NCBI GenBank assembly: GCA_002450015.1
Contig: DJYG01000059.1
Location: forward strand, 1-59,115
Reading direction: 5' to 3'
From: Cyanobacteria bacterium UBA6984
Lineage (GTDB): Bacteria > Cyanobacteriota > Vampirovibrionia > Gastranaerophilales > Gastranaerophilaceae
DNA length: 59,115 bases
The notes beneath the pieces are model-generated. The model had not been told where the DNA came from. It saw nothing but the letters and a program-made list of their open reading frames with translations, and did no database searches. A program made the translations under genes and the position numbers. The first letter of the stretch is position 1, and each line of letters begins with the position of its first letter. This document shows, piece by piece, positions 43,175-50,768 of the stretch.

Positions 43175-44890
43175 TTAATCTTCTATATTTTTATCAGGTT
43201 TTAAATTCATAATTCTTGCAACCTGTGCAGATATTTCTTTAAAAATAGGTGCGGCAATAGTGCTACCCCAAACATTTCCACCTTGAGCTGAGTCAACCAT
43301 TACATAAATTAAAACTTGTGGATCGGATGAAGGTAAATATCCAACTATTGAGGTGTAGTATTTATTTGAATAGCCGCTGCCATCTTCTTTTAATTTTTTA
43401 GACGTACCTGTTTTTGCTGCTATGTTATATCTGTCCATTTTTATTGGTGATTTACCATTATTAATACTATTAGTTAATATTTGTGTTACATTTTTAGCTG
43501 TTTCAGGCTTAAGAACTTGTCTATATTCAAGTTTATTTGAGGCTTCTTCTTGGGTATATTTTATAACGTGAGGAGTTATAGAAACACCATTATTTGCTAA
43601 TGCAGAAACTGCTGCTATCATTTGAATTGCGGTTACTGAAGTTCCGTAACCATAACCCATTGTCGCCTGATCGGAAGAATCCCATTTGTTCGGAGCTTTA
43701 ATTAAACCTCTTGATTCTCCTGGTAAATCAATTCCTGTTTTATCGCCAAATCCAAATTTTTTCAGCATATCATAAAATTCTTTTGCACTCATTAATTGTG
43801 CAATCTTAACAGATGCTACGTTGCTTGAGTGTTCAAACAAATATTCAAGAGAAATCATACCTGGATTAGGGCGTATTCTGTAATCATAGTTTTCAATATC
43901 CCACCAGCCGACTTTTATTTTACCGGTATCATTTATTTTCGTATTTTTATTAATTTTACCTAAATCCATTGCTGATGCAACCGTTATAACTTTAAACGTT
44001 GAACCTGGAGGAAATACATCTGTAAGAGTCCAGTTTTTAATTTGATTGTAAGTTGCTGTTTTGTAATTATTAGGGTCATAATAAGGATATACTGCATAAG
44101 CCAATATTTCACCGGTACGAGGGTTTTCAACAATAACAGTTCCTCTTAATGCTTTTGTTTTGTATATAACTTTATATAATTCTTGTTCACATATATGTTG
44201 TATTGCCGTATCAATGGTTAATGTTACATTTTTACCTTTGACAGGTCTTGTTGTTGCGAGAGGGTCTGTTCCAAAATCATATATAATATCACCCTTTGGT
44301 GTTTTTTCCAATTGAACATTATTTTCTACAAGTTCTAATTTGTCCTTCGCAGTTTGTTCTACTCCTGATGAAATATCAGCATCAAAGTTATAATAACCAA
44401 GAACATGTGCCGCTAAAGCGCCTTGAGGATATACTCTTGTGCTTTTTTTATCCATTGGTATTTCTCTTAAATGAAGTTTTGCAATTTCATCTCTTGTTTG
44501 TCTATCAACATTTTTTTTCAGAGAAATCATTATATCTTTTTTTCTTAGCTTTTGAACAAGGACTGATTTTGGCATTTTTAATATAGGTGCAAGCATATTT
44601 GCAAGTTCTTCAGGTGTATGTTCATAATCCGGTGTTCTTGCATATACATCAAAAAGAACTTTATCTGAGGCTAATTTTATTCCGTTTCTGTCGTATATAT
44701 CACCTCTTAAAACAAAACTTTGCGCACTTCTTTGTTTTTTTGCTTTAATTCTTAATTTTTTTATATCCAAAATCTGAATAAAAAATAAATGAATCATAAG
44801 CAAGACAGCAAACAATGCAAACGCAACTTGCCAGCATCCCAAGCGTTCATCAAAAGTTTTAAATCTATCTTCTTTACTAGTTCTTTTCAC
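43175..44890 (-). CDS. ftsI: Division-specific penicillin-binding protein FtsI (PBP3)
   Basis: A 571-residue class B PBP that cross-links septal peptidoglycan. It has an N-terminal membrane helix (about 20-42), a dimerisation domain starting RGDIYDRNG (about 60), and a transpeptidase domain with Ser in FPPGSTFKV, SSN in EHSSNVASV and KTGTS in AAKTGTSKKL. It lies after the ftsL-like gene and before murE, the conserved dcw order. There is no PASTA domain. Confidence 0.95.
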   Translation of the reverse strand: MKRTSKEDRFKTFDERLGCWQVAFALFAVLLMIHLFFIQILDIKKLRIKAKKQRSAQSFVLRGDIYDRNGIKLASDKVLFDVYARTPDYEHTPEELANMLAPILKMPKSVLVQKLRKKDIMISLKKNVDRQTRDEIAKLHLREIPMDKKSTRVYPQGALAAHVLGYYNFDADISSGVEQTAKDKLELVENNVQLEKTPKGDIIYDFGTDPLATTRPVKGKNVTLTIDTAIQHICEQELYKVIYKTKALRGTVIVENPRTGEILAYAVYPYYDPNNYKTATYNQIKNWTLTDVFPPGSTFKVITVASAMDLGKINKNTKINDTGKIKVGWWDIENYDYRIRPNPGMISLEYLFEHSSNVASVKIAQLMSAKEFYDMLKKFGFGDKTGIDLPGESRGLIKAPNKWDSSDQATMGYGYGTSVTAIQMIAAVSALANNGVSITPHVIKYTQEEASNKLEYRQVLKPETAKNVTQILTNSINNGKSPIKMDRYNIAAKTGTSKKLKEDGSGYSNKYYTSIVGYLPSSDPQVLIYVMVDSAQGGNVWGSTIAAPIFKEISAQVARIMNLKPDKNIED

Positions 44891-44960
44891 TGAAAATAAC
44901 CCTGTAACTATTCTATCACAAGGAGCATTAAATGTATTAATGTTAAGTAAATTTTACCGT

Positions 44961-45413
44961 TTAGTATCCTACTGACCAATTGAAGATTTTTTTATTATCA
45001 ACGGTACTTTTTGCAATATTTGCAGAATCAACTTCTTCAACTTCAATAACTTGTTTTGCTTTTGTAAGCAAGTTATTTTTTTGCATAGATGCATCAACAT
45101 TATTGAATGACTTTAATTTATCCAGTTGATTTTCTAATTCAACATTTTCATCATTGAATACAGTTGTTTCTCTGCTTAAATTGTTCAATTTCATTTCTGT
45201 TGCTGTTGCAAAATAGTAACTGATTGTAGTTACTGCAATCAAAACAACAAGCAAGATACAAAGAGTAAAATTTAATTTTCTGATAGCCATTTGTTTTTCA
45301 TTATCCTCTTGTTCGAAAATACCTTCGATAACCGTATCTTGAGGAAGTTCAAACTCATAGCTTTCAAGTTCATTAAATTCGTTATATGTTAAATGTAGCA
45401 ATTCTTGTTGCAA
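44961..45413 (-). CDS. FtsL-like bitopic division protein
   Basis: A 150-residue protein with a cytoplasmic acidic tail (about 1-45), one membrane helix (LNFTLCILLVVLIAVTTISYYF) and a coiled-coil segment (LSRETTVFNDENVELENQLDKLKSF). This topology and its place between rsmH and ftsI identify it as an FtsL analogue, although sequence identity is typically too low to prove. It would join FtsB/FtsQ-type partners at the septum. Confidence 0.75.
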   Translation of the reverse strand: MQQELLHLTYNEFNELESYEFELPQDTVIEGIFEQEDNEKQMAIRKLNFTLCILLVVLIAVTTISYYFATATEMKLNNLSRETTVFNDENVELENQLDKLKSFNNVDASMQKNNLLTKAKQVIEVEEVDSANIAKSTVDNKKIFNWSVGY

Positions 45414-45455
45414 CTTATTTTCCTACCCGAGATTTTAATACACATACCCCACCTT

Positions 45456-46388
45456 TTATTTCTTTATGAACTTTGCTGCTCTAAGTTTTGCACTTCGAGA
45501 AGGTGGGTTTTCCTTTAGTTCTTCTTCACTTGCAGTAATTGGTTTTTTGTAGATTAACTCAAGTTTTGGCGGTTCGCATGTACATATTAACTGTTCTTTT
45601 GGACAGTGGCATTTTGCCGAATGATACTTGAATTGCTCTTTTACAATTCTGTCTTCAAGTGAATGAAAACTTATGACACTTATTATAGCACCATAATCTA
45701 ATAAATCCAACACTTCATTCAATGTATTTTTAATATTTTTTAACTCATTGTTCACTTCTATTCTTATAGCCTGAAAAACTCTTGTGGCAGGGTGAATACG
45801 ACCTTTTTGGTTTGGGGTTGCATCTTTAATTATTTGCGCTAATTCAAGTGTTGTTTTTATTGATTTAACATGCCTTTTGGCTATTATTGCTTTTGCTATA
45901 CGTTTAGAAAAATGTTCTTCTCCGTATTCGCTAAAAATACGTACCAAATCAGCTTCGCTGTAAGTATTTACCACATCATAGGCGCTAAAATCGGCATCTT
46001 TGTTAAATCTCATGTCCAAAGGAGCATCTTTTGTGAAAGAAAAACCTCGTTCTTGTTTAGTCAGTTGATGGTACGAAGCGCCCAAATCAAAGAGTATTCC
46101 GCCGGTTATTTTTTTTATATTTAAATCTTGTAAAACTTTCTTAATATTTGTATAAGATTCTTTTACAATTGTTAAATTTTTGTAATGTTTTAGTTTTTCT
46201 TTAGAATAATTTATTGCATCGTCATCAACATCAAAGGAGATTAATTTTCCAGATGGCTGAATTTTTTGCAAAATAAGTTCACTATGACCGCCTCCCCCAA
46301 GTGTTGCGTCAACGTATATAAGCCCGTCACGGCAATTTAGGGCATTTACGGCTTCTTGTTTCATAACAGTATAGTGTTGAAATTCCAT
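45456..46388 (-). CDS. rsmH: 16S rRNA m4C1402 methyltransferase
   Basis: A 310-residue RsmH (MraW), methylating N4 of C1402 in the ribosomal decoding centre using SAM. HYTVMKQEAVNALN, the SAM-binding VDATLGGGGHSELIL, GILFDLGASYHQL and the C-terminal PPSRSAKLRAAKFI are diagnostic. No clear Shine-Dalgarno lies before ATG 46388; a short ORF with a strong one ends 20 nt upstream and may couple translation. mraZ, which normally precedes it, is absent. Confidence 0.96.
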   Translation of the reverse strand: MEFQHYTVMKQEAVNALNCRDGLIYVDATLGGGGHSELILQKIQPSGKLISFDVDDDAINYSKEKLKHYKNLTIVKESYTNIKKVLQDLNIKKITGGILFDLGASYHQLTKQERGFSFTKDAPLDMRFNKDADFSAYDVVNTYSEADLVRIFSEYGEEHFSKRIAKAIIAKRHVKSIKTTLELAQIIKDATPNQKGRIHPATRVFQAIRIEVNNELKNIKNTLNEVLDLLDYGAIISVISFHSLEDRIVKEQFKYHSAKCHCPKEQLICTCEPPKLELIYKKPITASEEELKENPPSRSAKLRAAKFIKK

Positions 46389-46408
46389 ATAGGAATTTTA
46401 GCATAAAA

Positions 46409-46504
46409 TTAATGTGAATTTACTAATTCATCTACAACACTTGGGATAATTACGCAAGCGGCGTAAACAATAAATCCGAAAGATACAACAGAAAGTGTGA
46501 ACAT
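46409..46504 (-). CDS. 31-residue single-helix membrane peptide heading the division operon
   Basis: A short frame too small for usual ORF callers: MFTLSVVSFGFIVYAACVII followed by PSVVDELVNSH. It is one hydrophobic helix with a short acidic tail. AAAGGAG lies 9 nt before the ATG, one of the better ribosome sites in the window. A promoter candidate (TTCAAG-17-TATAAT, 46535-46563) stands 30 nt upstream. The gene ends 20 nt before rsmH. Size and topology resemble regulatory or structural membrane micropeptides. It could also act as a leader for rsmH translation. Confidence 0.55.
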   Translation of the reverse strand: MFTLSVVSFGFIVYAACVIIPSVVDELVNSH

Positions 46505-46534
46505 AATATTGCTCCTTTGATTAATTGACCTTAT

Positions 46535-46563
46535 ATTATATTCCACTCTTTATAGTTCTTGAA
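46535..46563 (-). promoter_or_regulatory. Probable promoter of the dcw-like operon
   Basis: On the reverse strand TTCAAG (46558-46563), a 17-nt spacer and TATAAT (46535-46540). The -35 is weak, the -10 is consensus. Confidence 0.5.
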
Positions 46564-46594
46564 ACTAAATTGTTTGATGTACAATTATAATATT

Positions 46595-46912
46595 ATGGTT
46601 GATAAAATTGATGTTATGTTTAAGAATTTATGCTGTTCTCGGTGTAAATCGGATTTTGACCGTGATTCTATAAATATTTTGCGAAAAGAAGAGGAAATGC
46701 TTGTTGTAAACTTGCATTGCAATAATTGTGGTAAGGATTTTGGCGTAGCGTTTTTGGGGACGAAGAATATTAACGCAGAATTTTTTGACAAAGAAAAGAC
46801 ACCTTTCAGAATGATAGAAGATTTGCCACCAATATCTAAAGATGATGTTTTGGACGCTCACAAATTTCTGAAAGATTTAGACGAGCATTGGACAAAGTAT
46901 TTGCCTGAATAG
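46595..46912 (+). CDS. Small zinc-ribbon-like protein
   Basis: A 105-residue protein with two CxxC knuckles, LCCSRCKSDF and LHCNNCGKDFGV, about 25 residues apart, giving a zinc-ribbon N-terminal domain. The C-terminal half is acidic (PPISKDDVLDAHKFLKDLDEHW). No Shine-Dalgarno is seen; an AT-rich -10-like region directly abuts the ATG, so it may be leaderless. The start at 46595 gives the compact ribbon. Function unknown. Confidence 0.65.
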   Translation: MVDKIDVMFKNLCCSRCKSDFDRDSINILRKEEEMLVVNLHCNNCGKDFGVAFLGTKNINAEFFDKEKTPFRMIEDLPPISKDDVLDAHKFLKDLDEHWTKYLPE

Positions 46913-46942
46913 TGTTTTGTCTGATAATAAACTTATTTATTA

Positions 46943-47857
46943 TTATTGTGGTAATCTTCTGTAATAACCATCTACGTGTGTTCCATCAGCTTTTGTGTAT
47001 GATGAAACTTTAATTAAATTACCTCTTAAAGCCAAATCTTGTGCTTGATTTTCCTTTAAAATTTGACCTTTACTTAACCTTGAGGATATTTCTTCTTCGT
47101 AAATGTTGTACAAATCTAAAGACATATTTGCAATATCTTTGTCTGTAATTTCTACTTCGCTAATGTTATCTATAAAGGATTTATTTTCTTTTTTATAATC
47201 TTCGACAGGTATTGCGTTATTGCAATCTCCAAAATTTGATATTTTATGTGCAGATAGTGTTCCCAAAGGATTGATTTTTTCGTAAAAACTTTTTTGTGGA
47301 TTTTCAACTATATATGATTTACCCTGTGGTTTTCTGGCTTTTGATACAGGATCATTAGAATCTCTGTAATTTATAACCAATTTATCTGCATTCGGGTTGT
47401 TTATTTCTTTTACTAATTTTGGATTAAGTCCGTATGCGTTAAAAGTTACAGTCGGCAAGTTTCTTGTTAACCCTACATACAAAGCTTCGCTTCCACCTTC
47501 GGAGTGACCGATTACTCTCACTTTTGATGATGGATTATCGTCCATTATTTTTTTACATAAATTTAGTGCAAGTTTCATCTGTTTTGTAGGTTCTCCGGAT
47601 AGTATCATTTTTGCATTTGTGCTGTGGTCTTTTACACTAAATTTTTCTGTACCTAAATAACAAATGACAATTTCATCATTATTCTTGTAAACGACGGATT
47701 TAAAATTAAATTTATCTTGCTTAGCATATAAAACTTCATAGCCTTCTGGCAGTTTTACAGGTCTTTTTTTTAATACATCGCCTGCTAAATTGCATAAATC
47801 CCTGTAATCGTTTGCGTGTTTGTGAATTTGTAGTGTGCTTTCATCTGTTTTAGTCAT
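46943..47857 (-). CDS. Lipase-like alpha/beta hydrolase
   Basis: A 304-residue protein with a lipase-3/Mbeg1-like core: the oxyanion region VICYLGTEKFSVKDHSTNAK, then the nucleophile elbow GHSEGGSEALYVG (Ser in GxSxG), and a His (LSAHKISNF) that could complete the triad with an Asp in YRDSNDPVS. There is no signal peptide. ATG 47857 with AAAGGAG upstream is preferred over 47899. It is the last gene downstream of the three tandem secreted paralogs. Confidence 0.75.
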   Translation of the reverse strand: MTKTDESTLQIHKHANDYRDLCNLAGDVLKKRPVKLPEGYEVLYAKQDKFNFKSVVYKNNDEIVICYLGTEKFSVKDHSTNAKMILSGEPTKQMKLALNLCKKIMDDNPSSKVRVIGHSEGGSEALYVGLTRNLPTVTFNAYGLNPKLVKEINNPNADKLVINYRDSNDPVSKARKPQGKSYIVENPQKSFYEKINPLGTLSAHKISNFGDCNNAIPVEDYKKENKSFIDNISEVEITDKDIANMSLDLYNIYEEEISSRLSKGQILKENQAQDLALRGNLIKVSSYTKADGTHVDGYYRRLPQ

Positions 47858-47909
47858 AAAATTCTCCTTTGTTAAAATCAACAAATAAAAGCATAGCATT
47901 TTTTTTATA

Positions 47910-47941
47910 ACATTTTGTCCGTGTTATCACGGACAAAATGT
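47910..47941. repeat. Palindrome downstream of the first tandem paralog
   Basis: ACATTTTGTCCGTG and CACGGACAAAATGT flank a TTAT loop: a perfect 14-bp inverted repeat. No T run follows in the direction of transcription, so it is not a standard terminator. A related copy lies at 48636-48663. Confidence 0.75.
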
Positions 47942-47966
47942 TAAGTTATGATACAAATTTGTGCAT

Positions 47967-48584
47967 TTAATCGATTATAACATCTTTATTATATTGCCAG
48001 TACCCATATCGTAAATAGTTGTAATTTCCTCTTATAACACTATCCCAAGATTTTTTATATATACGCATTATTACCGTATTTCCTTGATGTATACCACTTA
48101 AATTTAGAAATAAAATTTCAGTTTTTGTTTTTGTTTCTGCTGAAACTATTAATATTACATCAACATCTCCAATTTCCATATTTTCAGGGAATGGTGGCGG
48201 CAGAACGGTTTGTATGATATTTTCATAATATTTATTTATAGGTTTTCCCCTACGAGGCGAATTTTCCAAAGTAGGTTGCAAATCAGAAATAGTCCCGTCT
48301 TTGTGTAATGTGTAATGATAGCTCATATACCAATCGTTAAACGGTCTGTAACCAAAAAAATAGAACTTATTAAAATTGATTCTACTTCTGAGTAAATCAG
48401 CATAATCGTTAAAATATTTGTACGTTACAGGATTTTCATTTTCGTTAAATCTCATTTTAGAGAAATCAACAATATTTTCAGTATTATTGTTGTTATTTAC
48501 TTTTACAATTTCATCAGCAAATGCGGTCGATAAAATTAGCGTATTAAATATTATTATAGATAATAAGATGCAAATGTTTTTCAT
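47967..48584 (-). CDS. Secreted TonB-C-like protein, tandem copy 1
   Basis: A 205-residue protein with a signal peptide (KNICILLSIIIFNTLILSTAFA). After a short Asn-rich linker, the body (YHYTLHKDGTISDLQ, NKYYENIIQTVLPPPFPENM, DVDVILIV) has the strand-helix-strand pattern and PLPP-like turn of TonB/TolA C-terminal domains, though lacking the inner-membrane anchor of true TonB. It is nearly identical to copies 2 and 3 upstream. AAAGGAG precedes the start. Function unknown; perhaps a periplasmic partner of an outer-membrane or secretion component. Confidence 0.72.
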   Translation of the reverse strand: MKNICILLSIIIFNTLILSTAFADEIVKVNNNNNTENIVDFSKMRFNENENPVTYKYFNDYADLLRSRINFNKFYFFGYRPFNDWYMSYHYTLHKDGTISDLQPTLENSPRRGKPINKYYENIIQTVLPPPFPENMEIGDVDVILIVSAETKTKTEILFLNLSGIHQGNTVIMRIYKKSWDSVIRGNYNYLRYGYWQYNKDVIID

Positions 48585-48635
48585 AATTTCTCCTTTATTA
48601 AATCAACAAATAAAAGCTTATCATTTTTTTATGAT

Positions 48636-48663
48636 ATTTTGTCCGTTTTAAAACGGACAAAAT
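48636..48663. repeat. Palindrome downstream of the second tandem paralog
   Basis: ATTTTGTCCGTTTT followed by its reverse complement gives a 28-bp perfect palindrome. It is the counterpart of 47910-47941, showing the duplication included the 3' flank. Confidence 0.75.
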
Positions 48664-48690
48664 GTTAAGTTATGATACAATTTTGTGCAT

Positions 48691-49311
48691 TTAATCGATT
48701 ATAACATCTTTATTATATTGCCAGTACCCATATCGTAAATAGTTGTAATTTCCTCTTATAACACTATCCCAAGATTTTTTATATATACGCATTATGACCG
48801 TATTACCTTGATATATGCCAGTTTCCTTTAAAAATAAAATTTCAGTTTTTGTTTTTGTTTCTGTTGAAACTATTAATATAATATCAACGTCACCAATTTC
48901 CATATTTTCAGGGAATGGTGGCGGCAGAACGGTTTGTATGATATTTTCATAATATTTGTTTATAGGTTTTCCATTACGAGGAGAACAACCTAATGCCGAA
49001 CTCAAATCAGAAATAGTTCCGTCTTTGTGTAATGTGTAATGATATTTCATATACCAACCTTGATTTTGAGGTCTGTAACCAAAAAAATAGAACTTATTAA
49101 AATTGATTTTACTTCTGAGTAAATCAGCATAATCGTTAAAATATTTGTACGTTACAGGATTTTCATTTTCGTTAAATCTCATTTTAGAGAAATCAACAGT
49201 ATTTTCAGTATTATTGTTGTTATTTACTTTTACAATTTCATCAGCAAATGAGGCCGATAAAATTAGCGTATTAAGTATTATTATAGATAATAAGATGCAA
49301 ATGTTTTTCAT
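48691..49311 (-). CDS. Secreted TonB-C-like protein, tandem copy 2
   Basis: A 206-residue paralog of copy 1 with the same signal peptide, N-linker and C-terminus (YLRYGYWQYNKDVIID). It differs in the middle (QNQGWYMKYHYTLHKDGTI, SSALGCSPRNGK). Start 49311 is chosen as for copy 1. Upstream, TTGACT and a TAACAT box match the promoter region of copy 3, so each copy may be transcribed separately. Synonymous similarity is high enough to suggest recent duplication or gene conversion. Confidence 0.72.
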   Translation of the reverse strand: MKNICILLSIIILNTLILSASFADEIVKVNNNNNTENTVDFSKMRFNENENPVTYKYFNDYADLLRSKINFNKFYFFGYRPQNQGWYMKYHYTLHKDGTISDLSSALGCSPRNGKPINKYYENIIQTVLPPPFPENMEIGDVDIILIVSTETKTKTEILFLKETGIYQGNTVIMRIYKKSWDSVIRGNYNYLRYGYWQYNKDVIID

Positions 49312-49379
49312 AAAATTTCTTTTTATGTTATTACACAAAAATTTGTAAGTCAATGATAAGTCATTATGCTGAATTTTTA

Positions 49380-49967
49380 TTAATAACCATCAATTATATC
49401 ATCACGATATTGCCATTGAGCATACCTGATGTATTCATATATTCTGTTTATAACACAATCCCAAGATTTTTTGTATATATATATGGAAACAGTATTGCCT
49501 TGATATATGCCAGTTTCATTTAGAAATAAAATTTCAGTTCTTGTTCTTGCTTTTCTTTCTACTACTAATATTACATCAACGTCACCAATTTCCATATTTT
49601 CAGGAAATGGTGGCGGAAGAATCGTTTGTATGATATTTTCATAATATTTATTTATAGGTTTTCCCCTACGAGGCGAATTTTCCAAAGTAGGTTGCAAATC
49701 AGAAATAGTTCCGTCTTTGTGTAATGTGTAATGATAGCTCATATACCAATCATTAAACGGTCTGTAACCAAAAAAATAGAACTTATTAAAATTGATTTTA
49801 CTTCTGAGTAAATCAGCATAATCGTTAAAATATTTGTACGTTACAGGATTTTCATTTTCATTAAATCTCATTTTAGAGAAATCGACAACTTTTTCATCAG
49901 CTATTGCAGTGTTTAAAGTAAGTGTATAAAAAATGACTATTAGAATGTATATATAACGTATTTTCAT
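49380..49967 (-). CDS. Secreted TonB-C-like protein, tandem copy 3
   Basis: A 195-residue paralog. The signal peptide differs (KIRYIYILIVIFYTLTLNTAIA) and the Asn-rich linker is lost, while the middle (FNDWYMSYHYTLHKDGTI...TLENSPRRGKPINKYYENIIQT) is almost identical to copy 1. The tail is divergent (YIRYAQWQYRDDIIDGY). That mosaic pattern suggests gene conversion between copies 1 and 3. ATG 49967 lies 7 nt after a TAGCAT -10 box, an apparently leaderless start. Confidence 0.7.
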   Translation of the reverse strand: MKIRYIYILIVIFYTLTLNTAIADEKVVDFSKMRFNENENPVTYKYFNDYADLLRSKINFNKFYFFGYRPFNDWYMSYHYTLHKDGTISDLQPTLENSPRRGKPINKYYENIIQTILPPPFPENMEIGDVDVILVVERKARTRTEILFLNETGIYQGNTVSIYIYKKSWDCVINRIYEYIRYAQWQYRDDIIDGY

Positions 49968-50002
49968 TGTATCCATGCTATTACATAAAAATTGCAAGTC
50001 AA
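49968..50002 (-). promoter_or_regulatory. Promoter of tandem copy 3 (leaderless layout)
   Basis: On the reverse strand TTGACT (49997-50002), 16 nt and TAGCAT (49975-49980), then 7 nt to ATG 49967. Confidence 0.5.
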
Positions 50003-50068
50003 CAATAAGTCCTAAGCCTGCAATAGAAGACTTATAAAGAATTAAACATTCTGCTCTAAAGTAAAATT

Positions 50069-50701
50069 TTACTCAACTTCTTTCATTAATCTAACCGTAT
50101 TATTTAGTTCGTCTAATAAGTAGCTTAATTGTTCGTTTATATATTGAGGGTTATACATATATCCGTCAGATTGATACGGAAGATATGAACTATATACAAG
50201 AGCTTCATTTCTAATTGATACTATTGCTTTTGTATGATTGCTTACAGCTATAATTGCATTGTATGCAGGATAAAATTGTTCGGGTTTGTCTTCATATTTT
50301 TTTCTCAAAACCTCCATATTATCATACAAATAGTTTGCACGTGCTGCAAAAAGCTGTTCACTCTCGTTATTTTCGATTGCTAATATAACATTTTCAACGA
50401 TAGGGATTAATTCATTAATGTCATTTGTAAATTCGGAAACTTTTTCTTTTTTTACTATTACATTTACATAAGTCGGATTATCTCTTGGTACAGGTTTATA
50501 TCCTTTTGATGTATTAAAAGCATCTACTGCTTGAAAATTCGGGCGTGTTGTTTGTGGTAAGAATTTTTGGAATCGTTCGGTTACATCAGGCAAATCACCC
50601 ATATAACCTTTTACTTCCTCTCCTGTCGCAGGGTCATAAGCACAAAGTCCGATATTTGCGCTTAAAAACATTATTGAAAGTATTATTAAAATTTTCTTCA
50701 T
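50069..50701 (-). CDS. Secreted protein of unknown function
   Basis: A 210-residue protein with a signal peptide (KKILIILSIMFLSANIGLCA); the Cys is followed by Ala-Tyr, so it could also be a lipoprotein with a poor lipobox. The rest is predicted mostly helical (VSEFTNDINELIPIVENVILAIENN...) with Tyr/Pro-rich loops. TATAAT lies 6 nt before the ATG and there is no Shine-Dalgarno. It is divergent from the DUF4127 gene, 67 bp between start codons. Confidence 0.7.
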   Translation of the reverse strand: MKKILIILSIMFLSANIGLCAYDPATGEEVKGYMGDLPDVTERFQKFLPQTTRPNFQAVDAFNTSKGYKPVPRDNPTYVNVIVKKEKVSEFTNDINELIPIVENVILAIENNESEQLFAARANYLYDNMEVLRKKYEDKPEQFYPAYNAIIAVSNHTKAIVSIRNEALVYSSYLPYQSDGYMYNPQYINEQLSYLLDELNNTVRLMKEVE

Positions 50702-50713
50702 ATCAAAATTATA
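50702..50713 (-). promoter_or_regulatory. TATAAT box 6 nt from the start at 50701 (leaderless)
   Basis: On the reverse strand TATAAT (50708-50713) is followed by TTTGAT and ATG 50701; ATGACT 16 nt upstream of the box is a possible -35. Confidence 0.6.
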
Positions 50714-50755
50714 CTTAATTTTTGTAAAAAGTCATACTTTATAAATATTATTTAG

Positions 50756-50768
50756 TATAATATTTGGT
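50756..50768 (+). promoter_or_regulatory. TATAAT box 7 nt from the DUF4127 start (leaderless)
   Basis: TATAAT (50756-50761) is followed by 7 nt and ATG 50769. There is no ribosome binding site. Confidence 0.6.

Noticed and set aside
47910..47941. Intrinsic terminator of the tandem secreted gene
   Set aside because: The stem is perfect but the downstream tract is A-rich rather than T-rich in the direction of transcription.
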